Source: Bacteroidota bacterium
GTDB taxonomy: Bacteria; Bacteroidota; Ignavibacteria; Ignavibacteriales; Ignavibacteriaceae
Direction: 5' to 3'
NCBI GenBank assembly: GCA_030706105.1
Contig: JAUZPC010000235.1
Coordinates: 1-5,015, forward strand
DNA: 5,015 nt
A model generated the notes under the pieces. That model ran no database searches. It was not told the origin of the DNA and worked only from the letters and a program-made list of their open reading frames with translations. The number at the start of each line of letters is the position of its first letter. The first letter of the stretch is position 1. The position numbers and the translations under genes are program-made. Shown piece after piece: positions 1 through 5,015 of the stretch.

Positions 1-312
1 ACCTCTGTTAAATCAGAGAGTGAAACAATTAAAGATTATTCTTTGACGCAGAATTATCCTAATCCTTTCAATCCAGAAACGATTATCAGATATGCATTGC
101 CTTCAGGCAGTAATGTAAAACTGACCGTTTACAACTCATTAGGCCAGAAGGTAAAAGAACTGGTAAATGGTTATCAGGAATCCAATACTTATGAAGTAAA
201 ATTCAGTGGTAAAGATTTATCAAGCGGTGTTTACATCTATAGGCTTGAAGCTGTCTCAAAAGACGGCAAGATGAACTTTTCCAAAACGAGCAAAATGCTG
301 CTATTAAAGTAA
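1..312 (+). CDS. C-terminal fragment of a secreted protein with a type IX secretion (T9SS type A) sorting domain
   Basis: The frame is open from base 1 and stops with TAA at 310-312, so this is the last 103 codons of a longer gene whose start lies outside the window. A TTG at 43 is in frame but falls inside the domain and is not the real start. Visible residues 13-23 read YSLTQNYPNPF and continue NP-ET-IIRYALP, the hallmark opening of the T9SS C-terminal sorting domain. It is followed by the usual beta-sandwich pattern: VKLTVYNSLGQKV near residue 40, then SSGVYIYRL near 80, ending in a basic KMLLLK tail. In this family the domain directs a Sec-exported protein through the outer membrane and is normally cleaved off at the surface. 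The passenger domain is not visible, so the protein's own activity is unknown. The NYPNPFNP variant is typical of Ignavibacteria and related lineages. Confidence 0.93.
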   Translation, partial: TSVKSESETIKDYSLTQNYPNPFNPETIIRYALPSGSNVKLTVYNSLGQKVKELVNGYQESNTYEVKFSGKDLSSGVYIYRLEAVSKDGKMNFSKTSKMLLLK

Positions 313-431
313 GATAGGTGTAAAAGTTTATCTGGTTTTAATGTAAGAGCTGAAGAATAGAGAAGTGGAAGTCAGGACCCCTTGATATCCACTATTATTA
401 GACATTGTTAATTGTTTCCCCTCAATCTATA

Positions 432-467
432 GCCCTGAGTGAAGTCCAAATTTGGACGACTCAGGGC
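432..467. other. 36-nt two-tier palindrome (hairpin) in the intergenic region
   Basis: The outer arms GCCCTGAGT (432-440) and ACTCAGGGC (459-467) pair perfectly over 9 bp. Inside them lies a perfect 14-bp palindrome, GTCCAAATTTGGAC (444-457). The two tiers are separated by GAA on the left and a single G on the right, which gives a small asymmetric internal loop. No T-run follows on either strand, so it is not a canonical intrinsic terminator, although it lies 120 bp after the sorting-domain gene and 180 bp before lpxA. It could be a 3'-end processing or stabilising hairpin, a protein-binding operator, or a dispersed palindromic repeat. The rest of the 313-648 gap shows only the repeat tract and promoter listed separately. 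I see no small gene there. Confidence 0.6.
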
Positions 468-493
468 GAATTATTAGTGACGATGTTCGTATC

Positions 494-541
494 TAATCAC
501 ATTCTATATTCACTCTCCATTAGCCACTATTTCTTAGCCAA
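494..541. repeat. Degenerate 7-bp tandem repeat tract (TAnYCAC-like)
   Basis: Units resembling TAnYCAC appear at 494-500 (TAATCAC), 507-513 (TATTCAC) and 521-527 (TAGCCAC), with weaker units at 514-520, 528-534 and 535-541. From 507 onward the units keep a strict 7-bp register. One 6-bp spacer breaks the phase between the first and second strong units. The same consensus recurs in the better-preserved array at 1625-1673, which is the main reason for calling this a repeat rather than chance in AT-rich DNA. No coding role is visible. Confidence 0.45.
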
Positions 542-589
542 TAAAATGAACAATCTGTAACTATTTTTCATTTTTTATGGGCTAAGTCC

Positions 590-620
590 TTTATACTAAT
601 GGGCAGCTTCCGTATATTTG
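590..620 (+). promoter_or_regulatory. Candidate Bacteroidota-type promoter of lpxA
   Basis: TATATTTG at 613-620 matches the TAnnTTTG -7 box of the Bacteroidota housekeeping sigma factor exactly. A weak -33 candidate, TTTA at 590-593, lies 19 bp upstream, within the usual spacing; the family consensus there is TTG or TTTG. Transcription would begin a few bases after 620, leaving a leader of about 20 nt before the lpxA ATG. That leader is A-rich and has no Shine-Dalgarno sequence. The -7 match is what I see; promoter activity is inferred. Confidence 0.55.
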
Positions 621-648
621 CATTATTATTAAAAAACGAAAATACGTA

Positions 649-1434
649 ATGACAAAAATTCATCAGACAGCTATTATTCATCCACAAGCTGAAATTGATT
701 CATCTGTTGAAATCGGAGCTTATTGTGTTATAGAAAAGGGAGTTAAAATTGGAGCAGGTTCCAAACTCTATAATAATGTTTCCGTCTTTACCGGAGCTAC
801 TATCGGCGAAAATAATGAAATATTTCCGAATGTCGTTATAGCCGCTTTACCCCAAGATCTTAAATTCTTACGGGAGTCTAAGGATGAATTTACCGAAGTA
901 ATAATCGGGAATAATAATGTTATAAGAGAATGCGTAACTATTAATCGTGCAACTTTACACACACGCAAAACTGTTGTTGGTAATAATTGTTTGTTTATGG
1001 CATATTCCCATGCTGCTCACGATTGTGTTATCGGCAATAACGTTATACTTGCAAACTCTGTTGCTTTAGGCGGGCATGTAAACATAGGCGATTTTGCAAT
1101 ATTAGGCGGACTTGCCGGTATCCATCAGTTTGTACATATTGGCGCCCATTGTATGGTTGGGGCTGCTTCTATGGTTGTTAAAGATGTTCCTCCATATTCT
1201 CTTTTCTCAGGTAATGATTTAAAATTCAGCGGACTAAATCTGATCGGATTAAAAAGACGCGGATTCTCAGATGAGGCAATTGAGAGTCTTAAAAATGCAT
1301 ACCACCTTTTATACAGGTCAGGGTTTAATACTACACAAGCGTTAAATAAAATTAAAGAAACTGTTTCACTTACTCCTGAAGTACAGTATTTAATTGAATT
1401 TATTGAGAGTTCAAAAAGAGGATTAGCCAAGTAA
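649..1434 (+). CDS. lpxA: Acyl-ACP--UDP-N-acetylglucosamine O-acyltransferase (LpxA)
   Basis: LpxA performs the first step of lipid A synthesis in the cytoplasm: it moves a 3-hydroxyacyl chain from acyl carrier protein to the 3-OH of UDP-GlcNAc. The family acts as a trimer. The product is 261 aa, the normal length. Residues 1-185 are a left-handed beta-helix of hexapeptide repeats with the usual inserted loop near 68-80 containing PQDLK. His124 in HAAHDC aligns with the catalytic His125 of E. coli. His143 (GGHV), His159 (IHQF) and the NLIGLKRRGF block at 197-206 match substrate-contact regions, and the rest is the C-terminal helical domain. Ala172 occupies the position of E. coli Gly173, part of the acyl-chain ruler, and Ile199 replaces Glu200. 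The ATG at 649 gives the canonical opening with TAIIHPQA. There is no Shine-Dalgarno sequence. The gene has its own promoter candidate and terminator, so it appears monocistronic; lpxD, lpxC and fabZ, often adjacent, are absent. Confidence 0.97.
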   Translation: MTKIHQTAIIHPQAEIDSSVEIGAYCVIEKGVKIGAGSKLYNNVSVFTGATIGENNEIFPNVVIAALPQDLKFLRESKDEFTEVIIGNNNVIRECVTINRATLHTRKTVVGNNCLFMAYSHAAHDCVIGNNVILANSVALGGHVNIGDFAILGGLAGIHQFVHIGAHCMVGAASMVVKDVPPYSLFSGNDLKFSGLNLIGLKRRGFSDEAIESLKNAYHLLYRSGFNTTQALNKIKETVSLTPEVQYLIEFIESSKRGLAK

Positions 1435-1466
1435 AAGAGTTAAAAGCTATTAAGTAAAAAGTTATG

Positions 1467-1500
1467 AATAGAGACGATCGGTAGATCGTCTCTATTTTAT
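1467..1500 (+). terminator. Rho-independent terminator of lpxA (GAGACGATC hairpin)
   Basis: A perfect 13-bp stem pairs AATAGAGACGATC (1467-1479) with GATCGTCTCTATT (1484-1496) around a GGTA loop, and TTTTATTTTAAA follows. It begins 33 bp after the lpxA stop, so it fits as that gene's terminator. On the other strand the hairpin is followed by CATAACTTTTTAC, so weak bidirectional action is possible. The GAGACG...CGTCTC core resembles dispersed palindromic repeats I recall from intergenic regions of several phyla; that resemblance is from memory and unchecked. Confidence 0.85.
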
Positions 1501-1550
1501 TTTAAATGTTTTGCAATTTATTATTATCACTCAAATTGATCTTCATTATG

Positions 1551-1585
1551 GGCTAAAAATAGGGAGAAAGCTGCTAATTCTCCCT
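1551..1585 (-). terminator. Rho-independent terminator of the plsY-htrA-purB operon
   Basis: Read on the minus strand, AGGGAGAA (1585-1578) pairs with TTCTCCCT (1568-1561) as an 8-bp stem around a 9-nt loop, and ATTTTTAG follows directly. It lies about 70 bp after the purB stop. On the plus strand no T-run follows, so it is directional. With the lpxA terminator at 1467-1500 it insulates the two convergent units from each other. Confidence 0.75.
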
Positions 1586-1624
1586 GCTATTTAGTTGTAA
1601 CTTGTAATTGTAAACTTCCTTTGT

Positions 1625-1673
1625 TGGTGACTGATTACTAATTACTAGTCACTATTTACTGTTTATTGTTTAT
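1625..1673. repeat. Seven-unit 7-bp tandem repeat overlapping the purB 3' end
   Basis: Seven consecutive 7-bp units keep perfect register from 1625 to 1673. Examples are TGATTAC (1632), TAATTAC (1639), TAGTCAC (1646) and TATTTAC (1653), and the last two units are identical TGTTTAT. The consensus is close to TRnTYAC. The purB stop codon (1656-1658) lies in the fifth unit, and the last five codons of purB (residues 430-434, INNKQ) are written entirely in repeat sequence. A related short stretch, GTTGTAA then CTTGTAA at 1594-1607, also has 7-bp spacing. Confidence 0.7.
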
Positions 1674-2960
1674 GGTTCTGTTAAAGATATAATCAACATT
1701 CTTTAACAGATTTTTATCATTAAAAATATTCTCAATATCCTGCTTGGATAGATATTTCAGTACTTCCTCATTTCTTTCCAATTCATCTCTAAACGTTTTA
1801 TTAGTATCCTGCCAAACCTCCATTGCTGTAGTCTGAACAATTCTGTAAGCATCTTCGCGCTGTATCCCTTTATTTATTAAGTTTAACAGAATAGTCTGTG
1901 AATAAATTAATCCGCGTGTAATATTTAGATTCTTAAGCATTTTTTCAGGATAGACTATTAAGTTTTGAATCAGGTTTGTTGCCAGATGAAGCATATAGTC
2001 CAATGCTATGCAGCTGTCGGGTACAATAACGCGTTCAACCGATGAATGGGAAATATCTCTTTCGTGCCAAAGAGCAACATCCTCAATTGCTGCGGTTGCA
2101 TTTCCCCTTAATAAACGGGATAATCCGGTAATTCTCTCGCTGACTATTGGATTCCGTTTATGCGGCATTGCGGATGAACCCTTTTGTCCTTTTGAAAAAT
2201 ACTCTTCAGCTTCCAGAACTTCTGTCCTTTGAAGATGACGAATTTCAATGGCAATCTTTTCAAGTGAAGCACCTATGATTGCTATGGTATTTAAAAATTC
2301 TGCATGCCTGTCCCTTTGGATTACCTGGGTTGAAACCGGTGCAGGTTTTAATCCCATCTTTTCGCATACGTATTCTTCTACTTTTGGTGTTAAATGCTGA
2401 AATGTTCCAACTGCTCCGGATATCTGACCAACGCCAATTACCTCAACTGCACGTTTCATCCTTTCAATATTTCGTTTGCATTCTTCAAACCAGTTGGCAA
2501 ACTTCAATCCCATTGTAGTGGCTTCTGCGTGAATACCGTGAGATCTTCCAACGCATAAAGTGTTCTTATGTTCAATTGCTTTTTCTTTTAAAGCAGATAA
2601 TAATTCATTTAACCGCTTTAGCAATTGTTCACCTGCGCTTTTCATTTGAAATGAAAGGGTAGTATCCAAAACATCTGATGATGTCATACCATAATGGATA
2701 TGACGGGATTCCGGCCCTACGTATTCAGCTACATTTGTAAGGAATGCAATAACATCATGCTTGGTTGTCTCTTCAATCTCAAGCACGCGTTCAACAGTAT
2801 AATTAGCTTTGCTTTTAATAATGTTAAAATCCTCAACCGGAACATCGCCCAGTATGGTTCTGGCTTCACATGCCAAAAGTTCAATTTTTAACCAAGTGTC
2901 ATATTTAAATTTATCTGTAAAAAAACTTCCCATTTCAGGGAGGGTATATCTCTCTATCAT
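1656..2960 (-). CDS. purB: Adenylosuccinate lyase (PurB)
   Basis: This cytoplasmic enzyme of the fumarase/aspartase superfamily works twice in purine synthesis: it releases fumarate from SAICAR to give AICAR, and from adenylosuccinate to give AMP. The family acts as a homotetramer with active sites built from three subunits. The 434-aa product has the length of the short bacterial class (B. subtilis type). Visible motifs are the N-terminal RYTLPEM, His68 in TTKHD, His89 before the TSSDVLDT block (93-100), His141 in GRSHGIHAE (the expected general acid), and the signature loop GSSAMPHKRNP at 261-271, where Ser262 is the expected catalytic base. Residues from about 350 to 430 form the C-terminal ADSL domain. 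The ATG overlaps the upstream protease stop as ATGA, with a GGAG ribosome-binding site, so translation is probably coupled. The last five residues (INNKQ) are encoded by a 7-bp tandem repeat. All key residues are intact. Confidence 0.97.
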   Translation of the reverse strand: MIERYTLPEMGSFFTDKFKYDTWLKIELLACEARTILGDVPVEDFNIIKSKANYTVERVLEIEETTKHDVIAFLTNVAEYVGPESRHIHYGMTSSDVLDTTLSFQMKSAGEQLLKRLNELLSALKEKAIEHKNTLCVGRSHGIHAEATTMGLKFANWFEECKRNIERMKRAVEVIGVGQISGAVGTFQHLTPKVEEYVCEKMGLKPAPVSTQVIQRDRHAEFLNTIAIIGASLEKIAIEIRHLQRTEVLEAEEYFSKGQKGSSAMPHKRNPIVSERITGLSRLLRGNATAAIEDVALWHERDISHSSVERVIVPDSCIALDYMLHLATNLIQNLIVYPEKMLKNLNITRGLIYSQTILLNLINKGIQREDAYRIVQTTAMEVWQDTNKTFRDELERNEEVLKYLSKQDIENIFNDKNLLKNVDYIFNRTINNKQ

Positions 2961-4093
2961 TCCTTCTCCAATTTCATTTTAAGTGTTAATTCTTTGTTGT
3001 CTCTCAGAACTTTAATTTTTACTACCTGACCTGTCCTAAACTCCTGGAAAATAGAAATAAGCGTCTGTTCATTGGTTATGTTATAATCATCTATCTTCAA
3101 AATAATGTCGCCTGATTTTAGACCTGCTTTATCAGCGGGGGTCTTGTCAATAATTTGGTTTATCATTACTCCTTTTGAAGTTGACAGTTTATAATATTTA
3201 GCTATGTCATCATCAAGAGTTTGAACCCTCATGCCTATATTAAAATCTCTGTCAATTTTTCCGTGGTCTTTTAACTCCCGTATAATTCTTTTTACTTTGT
3301 TTATGGGGATTGCAAAACCAAGCCCAATATTACCCTGCACACCGCCCGCCGTATAAATCAGGGTGTTCATGCCTATTACTTCACCAATGCTGTTAAGCAA
3401 AGGACCACCGCTGTTCCCGCCGTTAATTGCAGCGTCTGTTTGAAGCATATTAGTATAGTATCTGTTATTTATCGGTTCCAGATTCATTCCCGTGGCACTT
3501 ATTACCCCAACCGTAACGGTTGGTTTATCGTTTAGCTCAAATAACCCAAAAGGATTGCCAAGTGCAATTACCCATTCACCTATCATTACATCATCAGAAT
3601 TACCAAACACCACATGTGGCAGGTTCTTAGCCTCAACTTTTAGCAGGCAGATATCTGAGGCGGCATCTGTTCCAATTAGTTTTGCTTTATACTGCTTACC
3701 GTCAGTTGTTGTTACTGTTATTTCTGAGGCATTGCCCGCAACATGATCATTGGTTACTATATAGCCGTCAGATGATATAATATAACCGGATCCAAGCTCC
3801 TTAACCTGCTGTTTGTAATTTCCTCGTTCTCCAAAAAACTGACGAAAAAAAGGATCATTAAACATCGAGCTGAACGGGTCTTGATATTGCCTTATCTCCG
3901 TAACATTTATCCCTACTATGGCCGGGCTTGCATTTTTTACAGTTTCTGTAATTATATTTTTTCTTGAATTATAAAGTTCATTATTAATTTTTGCCTTTTC
4001 TTGATATAAACTGTCATCATTTTGTGCAGACACTTTAATAACTGATAATGTAACAAAAGTTAAAAGTAATATAAAAAAAGATTTTAATCTCAT
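2957..4093 (-). CDS. HtrA/DegQ-like periplasmic serine protease with one PDZ domain
   Basis: This is a trypsin-fold serine protease of the HtrA/Deg family, expected to degrade or sense misfolded envelope proteins in the periplasm. The 378-aa product opens with a signal peptide: MRLK, a hydrophobic core to about residue 20, and a likely signal peptidase I site after VSA at 23. No lipobox cysteine is seen. The protease domain spans about 45-260 with the triad His117 (TNDHVAG), Asp147 (ASDICLL) and Ser218 (GGNSGGPL). Before it lies the Phe-rich loop DPFFRQFFGERG (80-91) common in DegP-like N-termini. One PDZ domain covers about 275-375, with KTPADKAGLKSGDIILKI in the middle. DegP and DegQ usually have two PDZ domains and about 450 aa, so the architecture is closer to DegS, but DegS is membrane-anchored, whereas this looks cleaved. 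I therefore give no gene symbol. It lies 7 bp after the plsY-like gene and overlaps purB by 4 bp. Confidence 0.93.
   Translation of the reverse strand: MRLKSFFILLLTFVTLSVIKVSAQNDDSLYQEKAKINNELYNSRKNIITETVKNASPAIVGINVTEIRQYQDPFSSMFNDPFFRQFFGERGNYKQQVKELGSGYIISSDGYIVTNDHVAGNASEITVTTTDGKQYKAKLIGTDAASDICLLKVEAKNLPHVVFGNSDDVMIGEWVIALGNPFGLFELNDKPTVTVGVISATGMNLEPINNRYYTNMLQTDAAINGGNSGGPLLNSIGEVIGMNTLIYTAGGVQGNIGLGFAIPINKVKRIIRELKDHGKIDRDFNIGMRVQTLDDDIAKYYKLSTSKGVMINQIIDKTPADKAGLKSGDIILKIDDYNITNEQTLISIFQEFRTGQVVKIKVLRDNKELTLKMKLEKE
2961..2969 (-). promoter_or_regulatory. Strong ribosome-binding site of purB inside the htrA coding end
   Basis: On the minus strand the sequence before the ATG reads GGAGAAGGA. 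GGAG (2969-2966) sits 5 nt from the start codon, close to ideal Shine-Dalgarno spacing. It lies within the last codons of the protease gene and fixes the purB start at 2960. The site is notable because the plsY and lpxA starts show no such motif. Confidence 0.7.
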
Positions 4094-4097
4094 TTAT

Positions 4098-4102
4098 TCC
4101 TC
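4098..4102 (-). promoter_or_regulatory. Ribosome-binding site of the HtrA-like gene, overlapping the upstream stop
   Basis: GAGGA on the minus strand lies 4 nt before the ATG at 4093 and overlaps the TGA stop (4103-4101) of the preceding gene. The arrangement fits coupled translation of the two genes and supports the chosen start. Confidence 0.65.
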
Positions 4103-4712
4103 ATTCAAATTTTTTTAAATCGTTTAATGGTTCTGTATGTTTAATAAAAAGAATTAAAAGCAGGGATGAAGCGAATAACAACAGTAAGCCGGGTGAATCT
4201 GCTTTTAATAAATAAGGTAAATTGTAAATCTTATCAACCCCCAAAAATAATGTTAATAACGTAAAAATAATTGCAAAAGTATTATCAATTATTACGTTAC
4301 GGTTTATTAAAAAAGCTAATGCCCAAAATAAAATCCAAATTGCCGGAATATACGGGGCAAGCAACATGGTGCCGCCAAATGCTGTAGATAACCCTCTGCC
4401 GCCCTTAAATTTAAGCCAAGGGTTATAATTGTGTCCAACTACTGCAAAAATTAGTGCAATTGCAGGAAAGATAAAAGATACCGGTAAAACAAGCAGGGTA
4501 ACATATACACTAAGAAGTCCTTTAAAAGCATCAATTATGAAAACCAGAATTCCTAAAAATTTTGAATTTGTGACATCATAAGTATTCATAGCCCCAATAT
4601 TACCGCTGCCCAGCCGGGTAATATCTTTATTCTGTGTCTTTTTTAATAAAAGAAATGCTGTTGGGATGGATCCCAATAAATAACCAATAACAGCGCTTAT
4701 CAAATAATTCAT
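4101..4712 (-). CDS. plsY: Divergent PlsY-family glycerol-3-phosphate acyltransferase
   Basis: PlsY transfers an acyl group from acyl-phosphate to glycerol-3-phosphate in the inner membrane, making lysophosphatidate, the first step of phospholipid synthesis. From the ATG at 4712 the product is 203 aa, normal for the family, and very hydrophobic, with about five to seven membrane segments. Recognisable motifs are GSIPTAFLL (14-22), GSGNIGAMN (36-43 region), DAFKG (61-65) and GHNYNPWLKFKGGRG (93-107). Three departures stand out: MN where GATN is usual, GGRG where GGKG is usual, and no typical C-terminal HxxNIxRLxxGxE block, the protein ending instead with KHTEPLNDLKKFE. The fold is clear but the exact activity is slightly less so. 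I preferred the ATG at 4712 to a TTG at 4739: a family-like N-terminus begins there, and a promoter -7 box covers the TTG. No Shine-Dalgarno sequence precedes it. It heads an apparent operon with the protease and purB. Confidence 0.85.
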   Translation of the reverse strand: MNYLISAVIGYLLGSIPTAFLLLKKTQNKDITRLGSGNIGAMNTYDVTNSKFLGILVFIIDAFKGLLSVYVTLLVLPVSFIFPAIALIFAVVGHNYNPWLKFKGGRGLSTAFGGTMLLAPYIPAIWILFWALAFLINRNVIIDNTFAIIFTLLTLFLGVDKIYNLPYLLKADSPGLLLLFASSLLLILFIKHTEPLNDLKKFE

Positions 4713-4736
4713 AATTACTACTATATTTTTGATGCA

Positions 4737-4744
4737 CAAAATTA
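4737..4744 (-). promoter_or_regulatory. Candidate Bacteroidota-type promoter -7 box of the plsY-htrA-purB operon
   Basis: TAATTTTG on the minus strand (4744-4737) matches TAnnTTTG exactly. Transcription would begin near 4730, about 20 nt before the plsY ATG at 4712, a leader length like that predicted for lpxA. The -33 area (about 4764-4767) is only T-rich, with no clear TTG. The position argues against the upstream TTG at 4739 as the start codon, because it would not be transcribed from here. Confidence 0.5.
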
Positions 4745-4813
4745 ATCATAAGCTTATAAAGATAAAAGGAAATGATGATTGACTATATTAAATCCTTTCT
4801 ATGCTTAAAATAA

Positions 4814-5015
4814 TTATTCAGAAGGAGACTTCTTCATCCAATAAAGTGCAATAAATCTAAATGATAGTGCCCAGGCCAAACCTACAAGCCATCCTCCTGC
4901 TACATCAGTCGGATAATGAACGCCCAGATAAATTCTGCTAATACCTATTAAAATGGAAATAGAGAGAACTGTAAAAATGATTAATAGCTTTGTCTTTTTC
5001 TTTTCGTGTAATTGG
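4814..5015 (-). CDS. C-terminal fragment of a PAP2-family membrane phosphatase
   Basis: The minus strand is open from the window edge to a TAA at 4816-4814, giving the last 66 codons; the start lies beyond base 5015. It contains SRIYLGVHYPTD, a perfect SRxxxxxHxxxD, the third signature of the PAP2 (type 2 phosphatidic acid phosphatase) superfamily, in which this His is the nucleophile that takes the phosphate. A hydrophobic helix precedes the motif (LLIIFTVLSISILIGI) and another follows it (GGWLVGLAWALSFRFIALYW), with a short basic tail KKSPSE. This fits an integral membrane enzyme acting on lipid phosphates or undecaprenyl pyrophosphate. The earlier KxxxxxxRP and PSGH motifs are outside the window, so the substrate cannot be narrowed. 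It shares a strand with plsY but is separated by about 100 bp that include a promoter candidate, so it is probably a separate unit. Confidence 0.9.
   Translation of the reverse strand, partial: QLHEKKKTKLLIIFTVLSISILIGISRIYLGVHYPTDVAGGWLVGLAWALSFRFIALYWMKKSPSE

Noticed and set aside
43..312. The sorting domain as a complete 89-aa protein starting at TTG 43
   Set aside because: The frame is open to the window edge, and a T9SS sorting domain functions as the tail of a larger secreted protein; the TTG encodes Leu in the conserved YSLTQNYPNP motif.
364..393. Possible terminator for the sorting-domain gene: AGTGGA pairing with TCCACT
   Set aside because: The stem is only 6 bp with an 18-nt loop and is followed by ATTATTAGAC rather than a T-run; it is within chance expectation for this composition.
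768..1430. Minus-strand open frames inside lpxA
   Set aside because: They lie wholly within a well-supported gene, show no recognisable domain and have no ribosome-binding site; they are antisense shadows.
2008..2891. Plus-strand open frames inside purB
   Set aside because: They are antisense to conserved PurB motifs and encode no recognisable domain.
3492..3746. Plus-strand open frame inside the HtrA-like gene
   Set aside because: It is the reverse of the conserved protease domain; its openness follows from codon constraints on the real gene.
4713..4739. Nine-codon N-terminal extension of plsY from a TTG start at 4739
   Set aside because: The extension (MCIKNIVVI) has no family counterpart, and the promoter -7 box at 4737-4744 covers the TTG, so the ATG at 4712 is preferred.
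4765..4798. Possible terminator after the PAP2 gene on the minus strand: AAAGGA pairing with TCCTTT, then TATCTTTAT
   Set aside because: A 6-bp AT-rich stem with a 22-nt loop is too weak, and it sits where the plsY promoter's -33 region would be.

Overview
The window looks like an ordinary chromosomal stretch from an AT-rich, Gram-negative bacterium of the Bacteroidota/Ignavibacteriota side of the tree, with Ignavibacteria the best guess. Four things point there. The left-edge gene ends in a type IX secretion sorting domain with the QNYPNPFNP motif. An lpxA gene implies lipid A. Both candidate promoters carry the Bacteroidota-type -7 box TAnnTTTG. The lpxA and plsY starts lack a Shine-Dalgarno sequence. 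The taxon is inferred from motifs, not from a search.

Layout, left to right. Bases 1-312 (+) hold the C-terminal end of a secreted protein exported by the type IX system. Bases 313-648 are non-coding and contain a 36-nt two-tier palindrome, a degenerate 7-bp repeat tract and a promoter candidate. Bases 649-1434 (+) are lpxA, apparently monocistronic and not next to its frequent partners lpxD, lpxC or fabZ. Bases 1435-1655 separate two convergent transcription units. They hold one hairpin terminator for each direction and a 7-bp tandem repeat that runs into the 3' end of purB.

Bases 1656-4712 (-) are a compact operon read right to left: plsY-like acyltransferase, then a DegQ/DegS-like serine protease, then purB. 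The first junction has a 7-bp gap. The second is an ATGA overlap with a strong Shine-Dalgarno sequence. Bases 4814-5015 (-) are the C-terminal end of a PAP2-family membrane phosphatase that continues beyond the window.

Functionally, most of the genes concern the cell envelope: lipid A acylation (LpxA), phospholipid synthesis (PlsY), periplasmic protein quality control (HtrA), lipid phosphate hydrolysis (PAP2) and outer-membrane secretion (T9SS cargo). PurB is a housekeeping purine enzyme at the operon's end. I do not see an undescribed system, a mobile element, a CRISPR array or an RNA gene. The points worth a second look are the two heptad repeat tracts, the composite palindrome and the divergent motifs of the PlsY-like protein.
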